64,000 nucleotides of DNA from Melanopsichium pennsylvanicum (Eukaryota; Basidiomycota; Ustilaginomycetes; Ustilaginales): assembly GCA_900208305.1 (NCBI GenBank), contig OAPG01000016.1:124001-188000 (forward strand). The letters are read 5' to 3'. Under the pieces are notes generated by a model, which made no database searches, was not told the origin of the DNA, and saw only the letters and a program-made list of their open reading frames with translations. Shown here piece by piece: positions 43,281 to 55,194 of this stretch. The translations under genes were made by a program, and so were the position numbers. How positions within the stretch are numbered: position 1 is the stretch's first letter; each line of letters starts with the position of its first letter.

Positions 43281-45744
43281 TATCAACCCGTAAACATTGC
43301 TTGTGGCTGGCTAGATACCAGCCCTCCACCTTCAGTGTGAGCTCGAGCAACGCTTCGAGTTCTGGCCTGTCTACGACTGGCACGGCGTCACAGGTGGCGT
43401 CATCGTCGGCATCGAGGCAGGCAACCTCCGCAAGAGACTCTTCTCCGTCTTCTACTACCTCTGCTCCATCCTCCACGCTCATCTCTGAACCGTCTTCATT
43501 TTCCACCACCAGCAACATTGCAACAATGGCTGACACTTCACGCACCTCTGACAAAGTCCCAACGTCCACTTCGGATTCCATCGATTCGGCTGCGTCTTCT
43601 ACCACTGCGGCTCCCGCAACATCAGAAACCGTTACCGTGGGAACCTCGACACGTACATTAGATCCTTCTAGTACTTCTTCGTCGACGTAAGTATTCCATC
43701 ACATATCTGTCGCTTTTTGACAGAGAGCCTGCCCTGGTTCCACCGCTGACCGAAGCAAATTTGACCCATCTTTACCATCATTTCATCCTCCTTCAGATCG
43801 GTGAGGCCTACAACTTCTTCGACTAGCGTAAGTTCGACATCGACAGAAGCGCCAACGACGTCATCGTCGAGCTCTTTTACTCCCACCACCAGCTCCACTG
43901 TAAGCAAATCTGCCCCATCCTTGCATTTGCTTGGCCTTCGCTCGGCCTGCTTTAGGAGGAGGTAAGGGTCAGATGCATTAGGTCCCTCATTGCCTCCGTT
44001 TTCATTTGGTGCTCTGACTCCTCTTGGATGTGCAGCCTGGCTTCGTGGCCACTCCTCCGCTGTGCCAATGCTTCCTCGCTCTCTGCTCTCAGTGCGTATA
44101 TTGACAGACTCCGTTCCTTCTTTGGCCACCGTTGCTCACGTTCCTCAATTGCAGTCAACGACGCCGACAACAACAAGTAGCTCCACCCCTACCAGTTCTA
44201 GCAGTTCCAGCTCAATCTCCACTACTTCCACCACATCTAGTTCATCGTCGATTCCAACGACAAGCTCGTCATCCACCACTCCTATCACAACCTCCTCGAG
44301 CTCGAGCGATATACCAACCACATCGAGCACCAGCACCACCTCTACATCTACGTAAGTACATTGACGTGCAAACACTATACAATACGCCCTTGCAGATCCA
44401 TCGTGCGTTCGCATCCATCCAGACACACACACCTGCTTGGCGGCGCACGCATTGGAGTGACTATATTCATACACTGGGCCTCCTTACTGCACCCCGTCCT
44501 TCTCCCTTCATCCCTTGATGTGCCGTCCTCGCCTCGTAGGGAAGACTCGTAATGTTGATCAGTGTACCCGTTTCTTGTGGCTCGCATTTATGCGTTCTTA
44601 ATTTGCGCTTTGCAGACCGTCATCTTCCAGCACCGATTTTCTGACCACTTCTACCACCCCGACTTCCACTCCCCAACCGTCTTCTTCACCGTCCTCCTCC
44701 TCTCGCACATCAAATCCACGGTCTTCCACCCGCAGTGAGGCCGCCGTTTCAACCTCAACGTCTCTGACGCCATCCGTCATCACCACTCAAACATCTCTTA
44801 CGACTGTCACCTTACCCAACGGCTCCACCTCCACGTCGACCGCCTATGCCGTCACCACCGCCAACGGTCAGTTGTCTGGCTCATCCGGCGATTCTGGCTC
44901 CAACAACGGATTCTTCTCCAATTCGGGCGCCGTAGGCGGCACTTTTGCTGTGGTCGGTCTCGTTTGTGCTGCCATCGTTGCAGCCGTCTTCTACATGCTC
45001 TGGAGGAGGAGGAAAGCTCAGAGGATGGACGCTGATGTAGTTGCGGCAGCGTCTGCTGCTGCTGCCACGAAGCGAACGCCATTTGACGACGATGATCCGG
45101 AGATGATCGAGGACCCGTCTTACGGTACCAGCGCGGTCGGCGGTGCGGCTGCCGGTGCGGGCGCGTACGGAGCCAGCAACGCTATGATGCAGCAATACTA
45201 CAACAACTACGGACCGTCGAGCGAGGGCTACGAACCCAGTCACTTGAGTGGCGGTACCGCCCCTGGGTATGCTGGCATGGGCGCTTATGGACCGTTGGCT
45301 GCTGGTGGTGCCGCTGGCGCTGGCGCTGCTGCTTACTACGCTGGTCAAGCCGGTACCGATGGCTCTCATTACTTCGAGAATGTACCGGCGGACAATGCTT
45401 ACGGTATGGGCAGTTTGGGTCACGATGGCATTGCAGGTTACTCTCAGAGTGCCCATGACGATCCCGCCGGTGCTGCTTCGGGCGGTCACCAAGGATACGT
45501 CGGTGTTCCCCAACTCAACTGGGCACCCGGCTCATCTCCGCCCTTGGATCAGGACATGTATGCAGCACACACAGCACAGGGTGGTGCCGCGGGAGCAGGT
45601 GCAAGCAACGTGTTTGCTGATCCGAGTAGCAGCAGCAACGAGACCGACGGTAGGATCGATATGACTGCTCATGAGGCGGGCAGCTCTGTCAGTCTCAACG
45701 ACGGTCAGGATTACGGTCGTCGTCTGGCTGTTCGCAACGACTAG
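43281..45744 (+). CDS. Mucin-like single-pass membrane protein (Mid2/Wsc-style sensor architecture), 5' end unresolved
   Basis: Exons 43281(or 43322)-43686, 43797-43899, 44155-44351 and 44616-45744, with clean GTAAGT/GTAAGC donors and CAG acceptors in matching phase. The ectodomain is almost wholly Ser/Thr, as expected for an O-mannosylated stalk (SSSSFTPTTSSTSTTPTTTS). It ends near LTTVTLPNGSTSTSTAYAVT. One transmembrane helix follows (VGGTFAVVGLVCAAIVAAVFYML, about 44932-45000), then a WRRRK stop-transfer. The cytosolic tail is about 245 residues, acidic first (TPFDDDDPEMIEDP) and then Gly/Ala/Tyr-rich. This layout resembles fungal wall-stress sensors of the Mid2/Mtl1/Wsc or Msb2 kinds, but no Wsc or other named ectodomain is present, so homology is not claimed. 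Start codon: see the preceding entry. Confidence 0.7.
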
Positions 45745-46347
45745 CGTCCTCGCCGCGATCGGTGGCTACAGAAAAATCGTGCGAGAGAGAGGAAGCTTGC
45801 TCTCTCATGCCCTCCATCCTTGTTTCCCCCTCCCCCCCTCCACCTTTTCCTCATTTTCTATGTACGAAAGGCCTCGCCACGCACGCACATTGGCAACAAA
45901 ATGGTGGCTATGCAGGCCTCGACTTCGCTCCCACTTCAACCTTGGTACACGAGGCGTGTAAAATATACACTGTAAGAACCTTTTTCTCTCTCAACATGTG
46001 AATCGACGACCATCTCTTATTCTTGAACGTCGGACCAGTAAAAAAAACCACATCTTGATCATCATCATCGTTCATGAACAATCCAAAACCCCATTTCTGC
46101 CCACCCTTGGATTCTTTTGCATCCTTGTGGATTACTTCTCCTCGATCGGACTTGCGGCCTTTCACGAGACGGTTGTGTTTGGAAGTCAGTTCGGATGGCT
46201 TTTGTTTTGGAGATGTCTAAAAATTTGAGTTGAAATATGCTAGATAAAAGTACAAGTGTGTGGGAGATGAACGGGATAAAAATGGTATGGTGCGAATGAA
46301 CGAGTATCCGAGTGGCCAAAAGTGGATGCATAAAGTGATGAATGGCT
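45745..46347. other. Convergent 3' region (mucin-like gene / DUF262 gene)
   Basis: 603 bp between converging stops. Contains a C-rich run near 45828-45840 and A-rich stretches. No gene supported. Confidence 0.5.
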
Positions 46348-48057
46348 TTATCGACTCCAAGGAGCGGACGACGTGTTTGTGAGCGGGTTTCGAGACGAAC
46401 CTTGACTACTATCCTGGAAGAGCCCGGCATCGGGATTAGTTTCCAGACCATTATTGATCTTACGTCTTTGTGATGACAACGCGACATCGCCCTCCTCATC
46501 GCTCTCCTCCGCAGCAGACTGTTCGCGAGTACGCTTATGGCTTGCCGGACTGCGGTTCTCAACCAAACCGTCCTCCGCATCAGGTTCTAAAGTGGCCACG
46601 TTGATATAACGTCGAATCACAGTGGCCACATTGGTGTTGAACAAAACGTCCTTGAACTGCGATCGAACACCTTGCTTAAGCCCCTGAACCAATCGGAAGA
46701 GTTGCGACACCGTTGCATCTGGAAACTTGTAGATCATAAACGCAATGTACACAAACTCGGCTGGAGAGAGCGGCTTGGTGAGTGGACGTCCAAGACGGTT
46801 AAGCTTGATCTCGGGCTTGATGCATGCGCCGTAACGCTTGTGGTTGGCCAGCGCAACGTATCGCTCCAACGTCCTTTGCATGTTCTGGCGCAGCGTCTTG
46901 GGAGGCGACAATTTCGCATTCTGCTTCAAAAAAGTGTCGATAACATGAGCCGTCGGCACATACCGCGCATCGTCGGCATGCAAGATCAGCAAGGCGATCT
47001 GCGCCATGAAGAGGTAATCTTTGCCGCGATTCACCAGCAGCATACTGTTGCCCTCGTTGTCATGGATCAAAGACGGAGTCGGATCGATGAACCTCTTGAC
47101 CATCTGTCGGATGAAATCAGGCCAATCACCCAAATGCGCACCCAGCTTCTCCGCCGAAGAGAGTGTGACACCCATCTGCACACGACTGAACATGTCACGC
47201 TCGTCTTCCTCCGAGAGACCATCGAAGATGACAATCGTCATTTGCTCGTTCTCAAACTTGCGGCGTTGAGCGGGGCTGAGAGCCGGTGTCTTGTCAAACG
47301 CAAGATCCTCCTTGTACCAAAACCTGCGGCCAGTCGATGGTTCTCTGACAGGGATTTTGTTGGCGAGAAAGTTGCAAATGGATGAGACTCGTTGCTTGCC
47401 ATCAATGCAGACGTACAACGTATCTTCGCAAGGCTCTTTTGGCGCCTGGACCGAGAGCAAGATTGGTGGAACGTAATAATGACGCATGATCGACTCGATC
47501 ACGGCCGACTGCTTATCCTGAGGCCAAACGACGCCACGCTGGTACTCCGGTTCAAGATCGATAAGGTCGTCCTGTACCATTTCGTAGAGGGTCTTGGTGG
47601 AATACTGCGCCGCTCGCGGGGCTTGCAGTATATGGCCGAGCTCGAGAACCTTGGAAGACGCCTTCTTGGCCTTAGGTTTGGACGAAGTGGCGGCGTATTC
47701 CTCATCGGATTCGTTCAGTTCGGACTCGAAAGTCGCATCGGCGGGCTGAAAGTCAAAGAGCTCGTCGAGCTCATCACCTGCTGATGGGGCTCATTGTCAA
47801 CGTCCAGGTGCGGTCAGGGTGGGAAAGGAGTGAAGAATTGCGGGATGTGGATCCAGTATGCGTGTTGCCATGAAGAATGATGTAAATAAGAGATGTATCA
47901 GAGGAAGAGCGTGATCAGAGGAGGCAGAGTGATCAAACAAGAAGACATCATTGTTAGTCGATTATCTTGATAAGCTCTCTGAGTCATCACTGCTGTTTCG
48001 TTGATCAATTGCACGACACTCACCATCTTCAGGCTTGACAGGCACAGCTGCTGACAT
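46348..48057 (-). CDS. DUF262 (GmrSD N-terminal-like, ParB/Srx fold) domain protein
   Basis: Two exons, 48057-48024 and 47777-46348, with a 246 bp intron (GTGAGT...CAG); 487 residues. Exon 1 encodes MSAAVPVKPED and joins in phase to GDELDELFDFQPADATFESE. An acidic/Lys-rich N-terminus precedes the DUF262 domain (about 90-330). Its hallmarks are present: LEPEYQRGVVWPQDKQSAVI, then PPILL and the CIDGKQRVSS motif (the D-G-x-Q-R signature), and FENEQMTIVIFDGLSEEDER. The C-terminus has a charged, nuclear-looking tail (SHKRTREQSAAEESDEEGDV, SSQRRKIN). In bacteria this domain belongs to GmrSD-type modification-dependent restriction and related defence proteins. In fungi DUF262 proteins occur but their role is unknown. 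Nuclear location is inferred from composition. Confidence 0.85.
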
Positions 48058-50026
48058 TGTGATGGTGCTCAAGACACAAAGAAGCAGAGATGATCTCTTG
48101 GATGAGTCGGAACTCTCCTCCGCGAATGAGCCTCAAGGGCCAAGCGATTGCGTTGAACGTCTCGAAACCGGCTGGGATATCAGGATGAAAGAGCCAATGG
48201 TTGCTCAGAGGACGCTCTCGCTGCAGTAATGCAGTTTTTGACGACGGTTACGGCTCTGCGGTGGGTGAAAAAATCGGTGGGTGAATCGGGAGGATAGTGT
48301 CTCGATAAGGTGCGGCGGATCCGATCCGCAAATGTGGAAAGAACTAGAATCGAGGACTCAATTGTCTCGGACTGTTGGGGCAATGAAAAGAAACCTCGTC
48401 GAAAGGGTTTGTGTTGCCGAAACGAACGAGTGCACCAAGTGGAGCCAAACGCGTAGCAATTCAATCCAACACGACTTTAACACGACAAGACGCGTTTAGT
48501 GGCTCAGCAACCTCAGACAACGAAGCGGCAAGCTGCGCTAAGAGTCCAAAAATCTGCAGCTGAAATAATGCACAAAATCTGCACTTGGAAGATAGCCATA
48601 TCAGGGTAAGGTTGAGAAGATCAATGGTGAAGAAGCAAAATTTGAGGATGGAGAGATGAAGAGTGGAGAACAGAGTGCACAGAAGGAAGCTGATGGAAGG
48701 AAGTCAGTAGAAAGAGACTGAGATTTATAGAAGAGAGCTTGGCTGAGCAAGGGTTGGCAACTACACCTTCTAGACAGAGTAGCCTGCCAAAATTGAAAAT
48801 TGCTTCTCCTAGTGAAGGAATGAATGTTCCTCTGCTCTAGTGCCGTGAATTTTGGCGCACAACTTGGTATCACTCACCAGTCAATTGGCATCTTTGATCT
48901 CATAAGTTTGGCTGAAAGGTTGCGCAGACTGGCTAATTGGACGTCGCGTTAGGCTTCCTAGAGAGTTTCATAACTCAGCTGAGACAACCTAACCTCATTT
49001 ATTAATAAACCTCAACTTAATCTCAACCTCAGCTTCATCCTCAGCAATCTCTTGGGAACCCTCTTGAAAAGCTTTTGCTAAACTCACCAACCTCACCCCA
49101 AACCTCAAACAAGTTCACCTCCATTCTTCCAACCCTTCATACAATTCTTGTCAACCTCTGGATCTGAATTTGCCATTGCCCAAGTTTGTGTTTTCAGAGA
49201 GTTCAACTTCAGGGGGTCTTATCTTTCTCAAGTCAGCTTGCGCTTCATTGCGAGCATGGTCTGCTTCTTAAGGTCATTTGCGAGATTTTGCACAGCCCGA
49301 GAAATGTCAGCGAGGCGTTCGAGCGGCCAAAGGCGGGGAGAGGATGTGTAGGTCCTCATAGACGTGAGAGCCTAAGTCTGAGCTTCGACGAAAGCCAGGC
49401 TAAGTTGGCTTGAAGACCCAAAGGGGTTCGTCGCTGCAAGAGTGGTAGACACACACAATCGAAAGGAACGAGCAAGGTGGCGAGCGAGGTCGTCATCCAA
49501 GTTAGCTTCAAAGTCATGTACTGCGAAGGACACGACTAGCTTTTTGCCGTGCAAGTGCGTACGTCGATTGTATGGTAAGGCTCGCTCGAGAATGCATCAG
49601 CAGCAGCGAAGCAAGTGTCAAGCCCGTCCAAGCGAATCGGAGATGCTCTGCTCCACGCAGGGTCGTGTGGGCGCGCGAGATCCCTTGTCATTTCCCTTTT
49701 TTTTGGAAAGGGCGGACCCTGCGTTTGGGTCTCTGCTAGCACTCATCTCATTGTCAGTTGCTCATCATCACCTTCTTATCAGCTCTGCCACCATCGCTAT
49801 CCGGCAGACTATCACCGGCTTGACATCCGCAACTGCGACCCTGCTCGAGCTCCATACCGCAAGCGTCGCAATCGATACTGTGTCTCTGTGACTTCACCAC
49901 CAGCCCTTGTTCTGAACCGAAATACTACTCGACGACAATCCTAAAATTTCGCTCGAATCCGCAGCTGAACCCACCTAAGCGCAAATATTTCCAGCACATC
50001 GCGACATCTGGATCAGTACAAGCATC
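48058..50026. other. Divergent intergenic region (DUF262 gene / ATG44)
   Basis: 1.97 kb containing both promoters. An AACCTCA-rich stretch lies at 48986-49119. Frames at 48601-48873 and 49442-49944 have no recognisable feature. No RNA gene seen. Confidence 0.45.
48986..49119. repeat. AACCTCA-rich interspersed short motif
   Basis: The heptamer AACCTCA occurs five times in about 120 bp, with several one-base variants (ATCTCA, TCCTCA, AACTCA). Non-coding and imperfect; it may be a simple-sequence drift product rather than a binding-site cluster. Confidence 0.5.
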
Positions 50027-50357
50027 ATGTTCGGACGCATCTTTCACCTTCTCTTCGACGCTATGCTGATCAGCGTTGCGCTATCTGGCATCAAGCGCAG
50101 CACCGGCCTCACACCAGCCGTATCACGTATGCCCAACAAGGATTTGCGCAACTTGATGCGGGTTTACCTCGAGGCAGGAGAATGGGTGAGTAGTATACAG
50201 TGTCGCCGCTTGATGTCTGTTTGATGATCAAGTAGTCTCTGCTTGGCGTGATGTTGACGTCTTTCTTTCTTGGTACATATTTGCAATTGGCTCATAGATC
50301 ATGGACTTCTCTGTGGTGATTTTGGGTCGATCGAGCTCTTTCGAGCGAGTGCGTTGA
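50027..50357 (+). CDS. ATG44: Mitofissin Atg44 homologue (DUF1748)
   Basis: Two exons, 50027-50185 and 50298-50357, with a 112 bp intron (GTGAGT...TAG) joining in phase 0; 72 residues, the normal length for this family (about 70-80). The sequence starts MFGRIFHLLFDAMLISVALS, continues with the family's GIKRSTGLTP core, and after the splice ends IMDFSVVILGRSSSFERVR. DUF1748 proteins are small amphipathic proteins of the mitochondrial intermembrane space. Yeast and S. pombe Atg44 bind membrane and drive mitochondrial fission needed for mitophagy (family knowledge). No classical presequence is needed. Without splicing, translation would read 12 residues into the intron and stop, losing the conserved C-terminal helix. 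Easily missed by automatic annotation because of its size and intron. Confidence 0.87.
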
Positions 50358-52147
50358 TGTTGGCGATTTCCTCTCGAGGCGCTTTCTCCTGCGCAACAGA
50401 TACCCAAAGGCGGGATGCAACTTGATTTCCTCCTGGTCTCGTTCTCGAAAGCAATTGATCCCGGGTGTGACTCCCAATAGCCCTCGTCACTCGGGAGGAT
50501 AATTGCCCAGCAGAATTACGCAAAAGCGGTCAACAAGTCGTGCTCGTCCTTGTTTTCAACCTGTATTTTATACCTTGTCGGACCATCGCATTACGTATCT
50601 ATGCCTTTCTTTGCACCAGCTTTGCCTTGTCGCTCAGCAAATTTGTTCGATGGGACGGACAAAGTGATCTTGTGATGTGTAACCCTCGGCCAATCGCAGC
50701 GTCGCGCAAGGCACCGAGTTCGACAAGGTGCAAGGTGTTGAGCAAGAAGCATAAAGCAAGGATGCCAAACGTATTGCAATGTTAGATTTGATGTTGATGT
50801 GGCTCTCAGGTGGCTGTTGCCGTCGAAACTAGCTTAGTATTTCGTCGATCTCGGGAGACAGGAGCGCGAGTAAAGAGGCGGGCTCTCACCAGACTTGGCT
50901 CGTGCATGTGGAGAAATCTTTCCAACGCCTCGTAGAAAGCGAACCCTCCCCTAGAATTTTTGATTTCGCCCTTTTGGCTTCGAGCACACGGTTGCAGCAC
51001 ACCAAAGTAAGCCACACCGAAAGGAAACAGATGCGAGAGTTCTACTTAGAAATTGTGACAAATTGCTAAGATCAAGCACGCTCAAGCTTTTGTATTTGTT
51101 ATTTGGTCTTGCAACTATTTTCCTAGTTTCTCTTCAAAAAAGTCGCAAGTATGCTCAAAGACTCAAGACGCGGGTCAAACGTTGCTTATTTGGTTGGCAG
51201 CTTGACGGCGAATTGGTATTGTAGTGTAAAGAAGGTCAGTTGGAGCGTGCCACGCGCTTAGTCTTTGCATTCGTTTGTAGCTGGCTGGCTGGCTGCCTTT
51301 CTTTTTTTTTTTGAAAAAAAAATAATGTGTGTTCGCTTTTTGAAATTTCTTTGTGCCGGGCTCAACTCAAATTTGGCGGTGATTCTGTTGGTGCGCTCTC
51401 GGTTTGCTTGCTGGCGGCTCTGTTGAAATTTCAAGGTTGCTCTTTTGTTGAGGTGTGTGCAAGAAACGTTGGCCGTTACATGTGACTCTGCGTTTGCACG
51501 CTCGCATCCCTCTTTCTAGGCCCCGCTCTCTTTGAATCGCTGGTCCTGTTTGTCTGACTTCACACCAGCGCTAACACCACACCACACATGAGCACAGCAC
51601 AGAGAGACGCAAAGCTGATTATTCTGTGCACTGCTCTCACTTTCTCTCTCTGTTGCCTCCTGTGCACTCACTACTCTCTTCTCATTAGTACCAAAACTAT
51701 TCGCTCATCCTTCCCCGCCACTCGCGCACTCACCTGGTACACCAGTGAGCACCCTTTTCTTTCCTAACTTCGTTCGTGCCAACATCAACGACCTCATCGT
51801 CGCCGTCGTCGTCATTTTAATCACCAACCCCACTCATCTTCTCATGGTCTTGTAGCACCTAGCTCATACAGCCTTTGTGACTTGAAATCCCTTGCTTCAC
51901 AAAGTCATTGCTACATTTCATACGAGTCGTTTTGGTCTCCTTGCACCCAAACCTTCTTTTGCCGGCTTTCTCGATCCGCCCAAGACAGAGAGCGAGAGCC
52001 ACCCCTTTAACCTAGTTTGTCTGTCACCACACGTATAGTACCATCCCGACTCCAACTCTACAAGCTTGACTCTCTTGCCTCCCTCGACGGCGAACACAGA
52101 TCAGATTCAAGTCAGCTCTGTTTACGTATCAGCTCGTAACACACATT
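50358..52147. other. Intergenic region upstream of the Fpk1-like kinase
   Basis: 1.79 kb. Pyrimidine-rich, stop-rich DNA from 51480 to 52140 suggests a long 5' leader, as is usual for smut signalling genes. A T/A run lies at 51301-51322. Frames are short and overlapping; no gene supported. Confidence 0.45.
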
Positions 52148-54448
52148 ATGCCATCGCTCGTCGCTTCTCCACGAACCAGCACAATGCAGACAACTCCTGT
52201 TCACGAGTCTGGAGGCGCTTATGCCACGCCTTCCACTCAGTCTACCTCGAGTTTCCCAAGCGGCTCCAACACTCCTTCTCATCAGCCTCGCCTCAACGGT
52301 CAGAGCTCCGGCATTGGCGAGTCCCCTACCCCACCTACTTCTCGTCCGTATCACACTTCATCACACCCACATCCATCCGCCAACCCTAATCCCCACGCTA
52401 GCAGCTCCAATGGCGGCGGAAGCGGCGGAAAGGATAAAAAATGGAAGCACATGTTCAAATTCGGTTCCATTGGCAGGAAAGCCAGCGGCAGTGCGGCCGC
52501 TGGCAATGGTCCGCATGACCGCAGCTGGCACACTGATTCCGCCGAGTCAAGCATCAACAGAAACGGTGACTACTTTGAGCATCCCCAACTTGCCGGCTCG
52601 CAAACCGGCTCTTCCACGTACCAGCCCATGAACGGCAGTACCGTCGTCACCGACCCCAGCTCCTTCTCCAACGACAGCTACTCGTCCGAAGATCGCGACG
52701 CATCTGGCTCAATCGGCGATGCTATGACCGCTTCCGCTTCTGGCAAGCTGCAGCCGCCTGCCGACATCAGTGATAACGACTCCTCCAATCAGGGCTTCGC
52801 CTCTCGTCTCATGAGGCGCGTGTCCAGCGCACCTGACACCAACAAGCTCTACAAGAACGGTCAGAACGCTGTCGCAAAGCAGAACGACGCTGCTTCGTCC
52901 ACAAAGAACGGCTACCTCTCGCCCGACGCCAACGGCGGCAAACACGGCCAGTTTGTGTCCGAAGCAGGCGCGCCAGCCACACCTTCAAAGGATCTACCAA
53001 ACGCAGCCTTCTTTTCCAACTCGCCGGTTCGCATGGACAGTACAGCTACGTCCTTTAGCTACAAGGACTTTGAAAAGGGCAGATCCGTCAGCGCAAAGGG
53101 ATCGTCGACGCCCAAGTCGGGTCGCATCGCATTTCCTGGTTCCGGTCGCTCCAAAAGCTCCAACGTCAAAGACAAGAAATCACAACTGCCGCCACCCAGC
53201 AGTTCTGTCAACCTCGCCGCTTTGGCAGGCAGCACCGGCGTCGGTCGAGGTCCTGGCAGCTTCCGACGCACCTACTCGAGCAACAGCATCAAAGTCAAGG
53301 AGGTCGAAGTGGGCCCTAACAGCTTCAGTAAGGTCAAGATGCTCGGCAAGGGCGATGTCGGCAAAGTCTACCTGGTGCGCGAGAAGAAGACGGACAAGCT
53401 CTTCGCCATGAAGGTCTTGTCCAAAAAGGAGATGATCAAGCGAAACAAAATTAAGCGTGTTATGGCTGAACAAGAGATCCTTGCCGCATCCAACCATCCT
53501 TTCATCGTTACACTGTACCACTCTTTCCAATCGGAAGATTATCTCTACCTCTGCATGGAATATTGCATGGGAGGAGAGTTCTTCCGAGCGCTCCAGACAC
53601 GACCGGGCAAGTGCTTGCCTGAAGAGGATGCCAAGTTCTACGCCGCCGAAGTGATTGCTGCGTTGGAATACCTGCACCTCATGGGCTTCATCTATCGCGA
53701 TCTCAAGCCAGAGAATATTCTTTTGCACCAGAGCGGACACGTCATGCTTTCCGATTTTGATCTATCAGCCCGAGCCACCCAACGTGGTGGTGCCCCCGCC
53801 ATGATCCGACAAGCCACGCCCAACAGTGCTCCTCTGGTCGACACAAGAAGCTGCATTGCCGATCTCCGGACCAATTCGTTTGTCGGTACTGAAGAGTACA
53901 TCGCTCCCGAGGTCATCAAGGGATGTGGTCACACTTCTGCTGTCGACTGGTGGACCCTCGGCATCTTGATCTATGAGATGATCTTTGCCACCACGCCTTT
54001 CAAAGGCTCCACCAGGAATGAGACCTTCAGCAACGTTCTTCGCAACGAGGTGCAGTTCCCCGATTCCACTCCGATCTCGTCGTTTGGCAAGAGCTTGATC
54101 CGCAAGCTCCTCATCAAGGACGAACTCAAGCGAATGGGCTCGCAGTCTGGCGCTAGTGAGGTGAAGCAGCACAAGTGGTTCTCCAACATCTCTTGGGGAT
54201 TGCTTAGAAACTCGACACCTCCCATCGTGCCGGCCTATTCGAACGGTGTCGATGCGGTCAACTTTAGAACTGTCAGAGAGAGCAGGAGTCTGAATCTCGA
54301 TGATCAGGGAAATCACACCAGAGCCAAGCCGGCTGAAATCAAGGCGGTTGCTGGACAGAAGAATGTTGGCGACGAAGAGGGCGATGCGGTTGTTAGCAAT
54401 CCGTTCAGCGGCTTCTCCAGTGTCACACTCAAGCACGATGATTATTGA
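52148..54448 (+). CDS. FPK1: Flippase kinase Fpk1 / Nrc-2-type AGC protein kinase
   Basis: 766 residues, single exon. The N-terminal ~390 residues are disordered and Ser/Gly/Pro-rich. The kinase domain spans about 395-685: Gly-loop [15 protein letters not shown]-Lys in [10 protein letters not shown], catalytic loop [11 protein letters not shown], then DFD instead of DFG ([11 protein letters not shown]). A ~35-residue insert precedes the activation segment [23 protein letters not shown] with this insert marks the AGC-VIII/Nrc-2/Fpk group shared with plant phototropin-like kinases. In yeast Fpk1/2 phosphorylate Dnf lipid flippases and regulate membrane asymmetry and polarised growth; Neurospora NRC-2 represses conidiation (family knowledge). 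A C-terminal hydrophobic-motif region follows ([15 protein letters not shown]). The start is the first ATG of the frame, and the leader upstream has stops. Confidence 0.92.
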   Translation: MPSLVASPRTSTMQTTPVHESGGAYATPSTQSTSSFPSGSNTPSHQPRLNGQSSGIGESPTPPTSRPYHTSSHPHPSANPNPHASSSNGGGSGGKDKKWKHMFKFGSIGRKASGSAAAGNGPHDRSWHTDSAESSINRNGDYFEHPQLAGSQTGSSTYQPMNGSTVVTDPSSFSNDSYSSEDRDASGSIGDAMTASASGKLQPPADISDNDSSNQGFASRLMRRVSSAPDTNKLYKNGQNAVAKQNDAASSTKNGYLSPDANGGKHGQFVSEAGAPATPSKDLPNAAFFSNSPVRMDSTATSFSYKDFEKGRSVSAKGSSTPKSGRIAFPGSGRSKSSNVKDKKSQLPPPSSSVNLAALAGSTGVGRGPGSFRRTYSSNSIKVKEVEVGPNSFSKVKMLGKGDVGKVYLVREKKTDKLFAMKVLSKKEMIKRNKIKRVMAEQEILAASNHPFIVTLYHSFQSEDYLYLCMEYCMGGEFFRALQTRPGKCLPEEDAKFYAAEVIAALEYLHLMGFIYRDLKPENILLHQSGHVMLSDFDLSARATQRGGAPAMIRQATPNSAPLVDTRSCIADLRTNSFVGTEEYIAPEVIKGCGHTSAVDWWTLGILIYEMIFATTPFKGSTRNETFSNVLRNEVQFPDSTPISSFGKSLIRKLLIKDELKRMGSQSGASEVKQHKWFSNISWGLLRNSTPPIVPAYSNGVDAVNFRTVRESRSLNLDDQGNHTRAKPAEIKAVAGQKNVGDEEGDAVVSNPFSGFSSVTLKHDDY

Positions 54449-55194
54449 TTTCTTTTCACGGTGTTTTTCACAACGACAAGCATACAAAACTCACTCATCT
54501 CATTTCGTTTGTCACGTTCGTAAACGCATATTAGCACAACATTGCAAGTCGCTTCTGCTTTCTCTTGAGTTCCAACGTATTTCCCCCCCATTCGTGTCGA
54601 TTGTTCCTGCGTGGCTCTATGTACTTGTTACCTCACCTCACTTCACCTCATGCCCTTTGGACCTCTTCGCAATTCTCAGTGCAGTCGTGGTAACGATATT
54701 TTACGATTGTTGTGCGAGCAAACCCGTATAGTAATGACTTTTATGCTGGGATCAGGGGGTTTCTGCTGATCAAGGAGATCAAAGTTGACATATGCCAGAT
54801 TCGCTTGCGGATACAGTAGATTTATGTTTGTCAGGGGATTTCTTGAGCTAAAATTCGCATACTTTTCTGGCAAATCGCGCATGTGAGAAACGTACATCCA
54901 ACTCGGTATCTGTTCGGCGGCACCACTTTTGCCGTAGTTGTAAACGTGACAGCGCGGATCCAGAAGTGCGCACGGACGCATAATGATTCCTTCACTTGAC
55001 ACCCTTCTTAGACTTTCACTTTCTTCGCATGACGGTGTCCTCGACATAACCACAATCGCAATACAGTACCTAAAAGCGCACCCTAATTCCATCCGAATCG
55101 ATTCAGCGAACCCTCCTGACGAACTGCAACGCATCTGCACGAATCTGATTCGATCGAGTAACGATAGTGCAATCGACTTTTGAACTCACATAAC
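54449..55194. other. Intergenic region (FPK1 / TRS20)
   Basis: 746 bp. It holds the FPK1 3' end and TRS20 promoter. A 154-codon minus frame (54676-55140) and a 66-codon + frame (54983-55183) overlap each other and show no feature; both are treated as chance frames. Confidence 0.45.

Noticed and set aside
48986..49119. Telomere-like or centromeric repeat
   Set aside because: The motif AACCTCA is imperfect, short in extent and not the TTAGGG type; more likely simple-sequence drift.
54676..55140. 154-codon minus frame between FPK1 and TRS20
   Set aside because: No domain, no signal, overlaps the TRS20 promoter; judged a chance frame.
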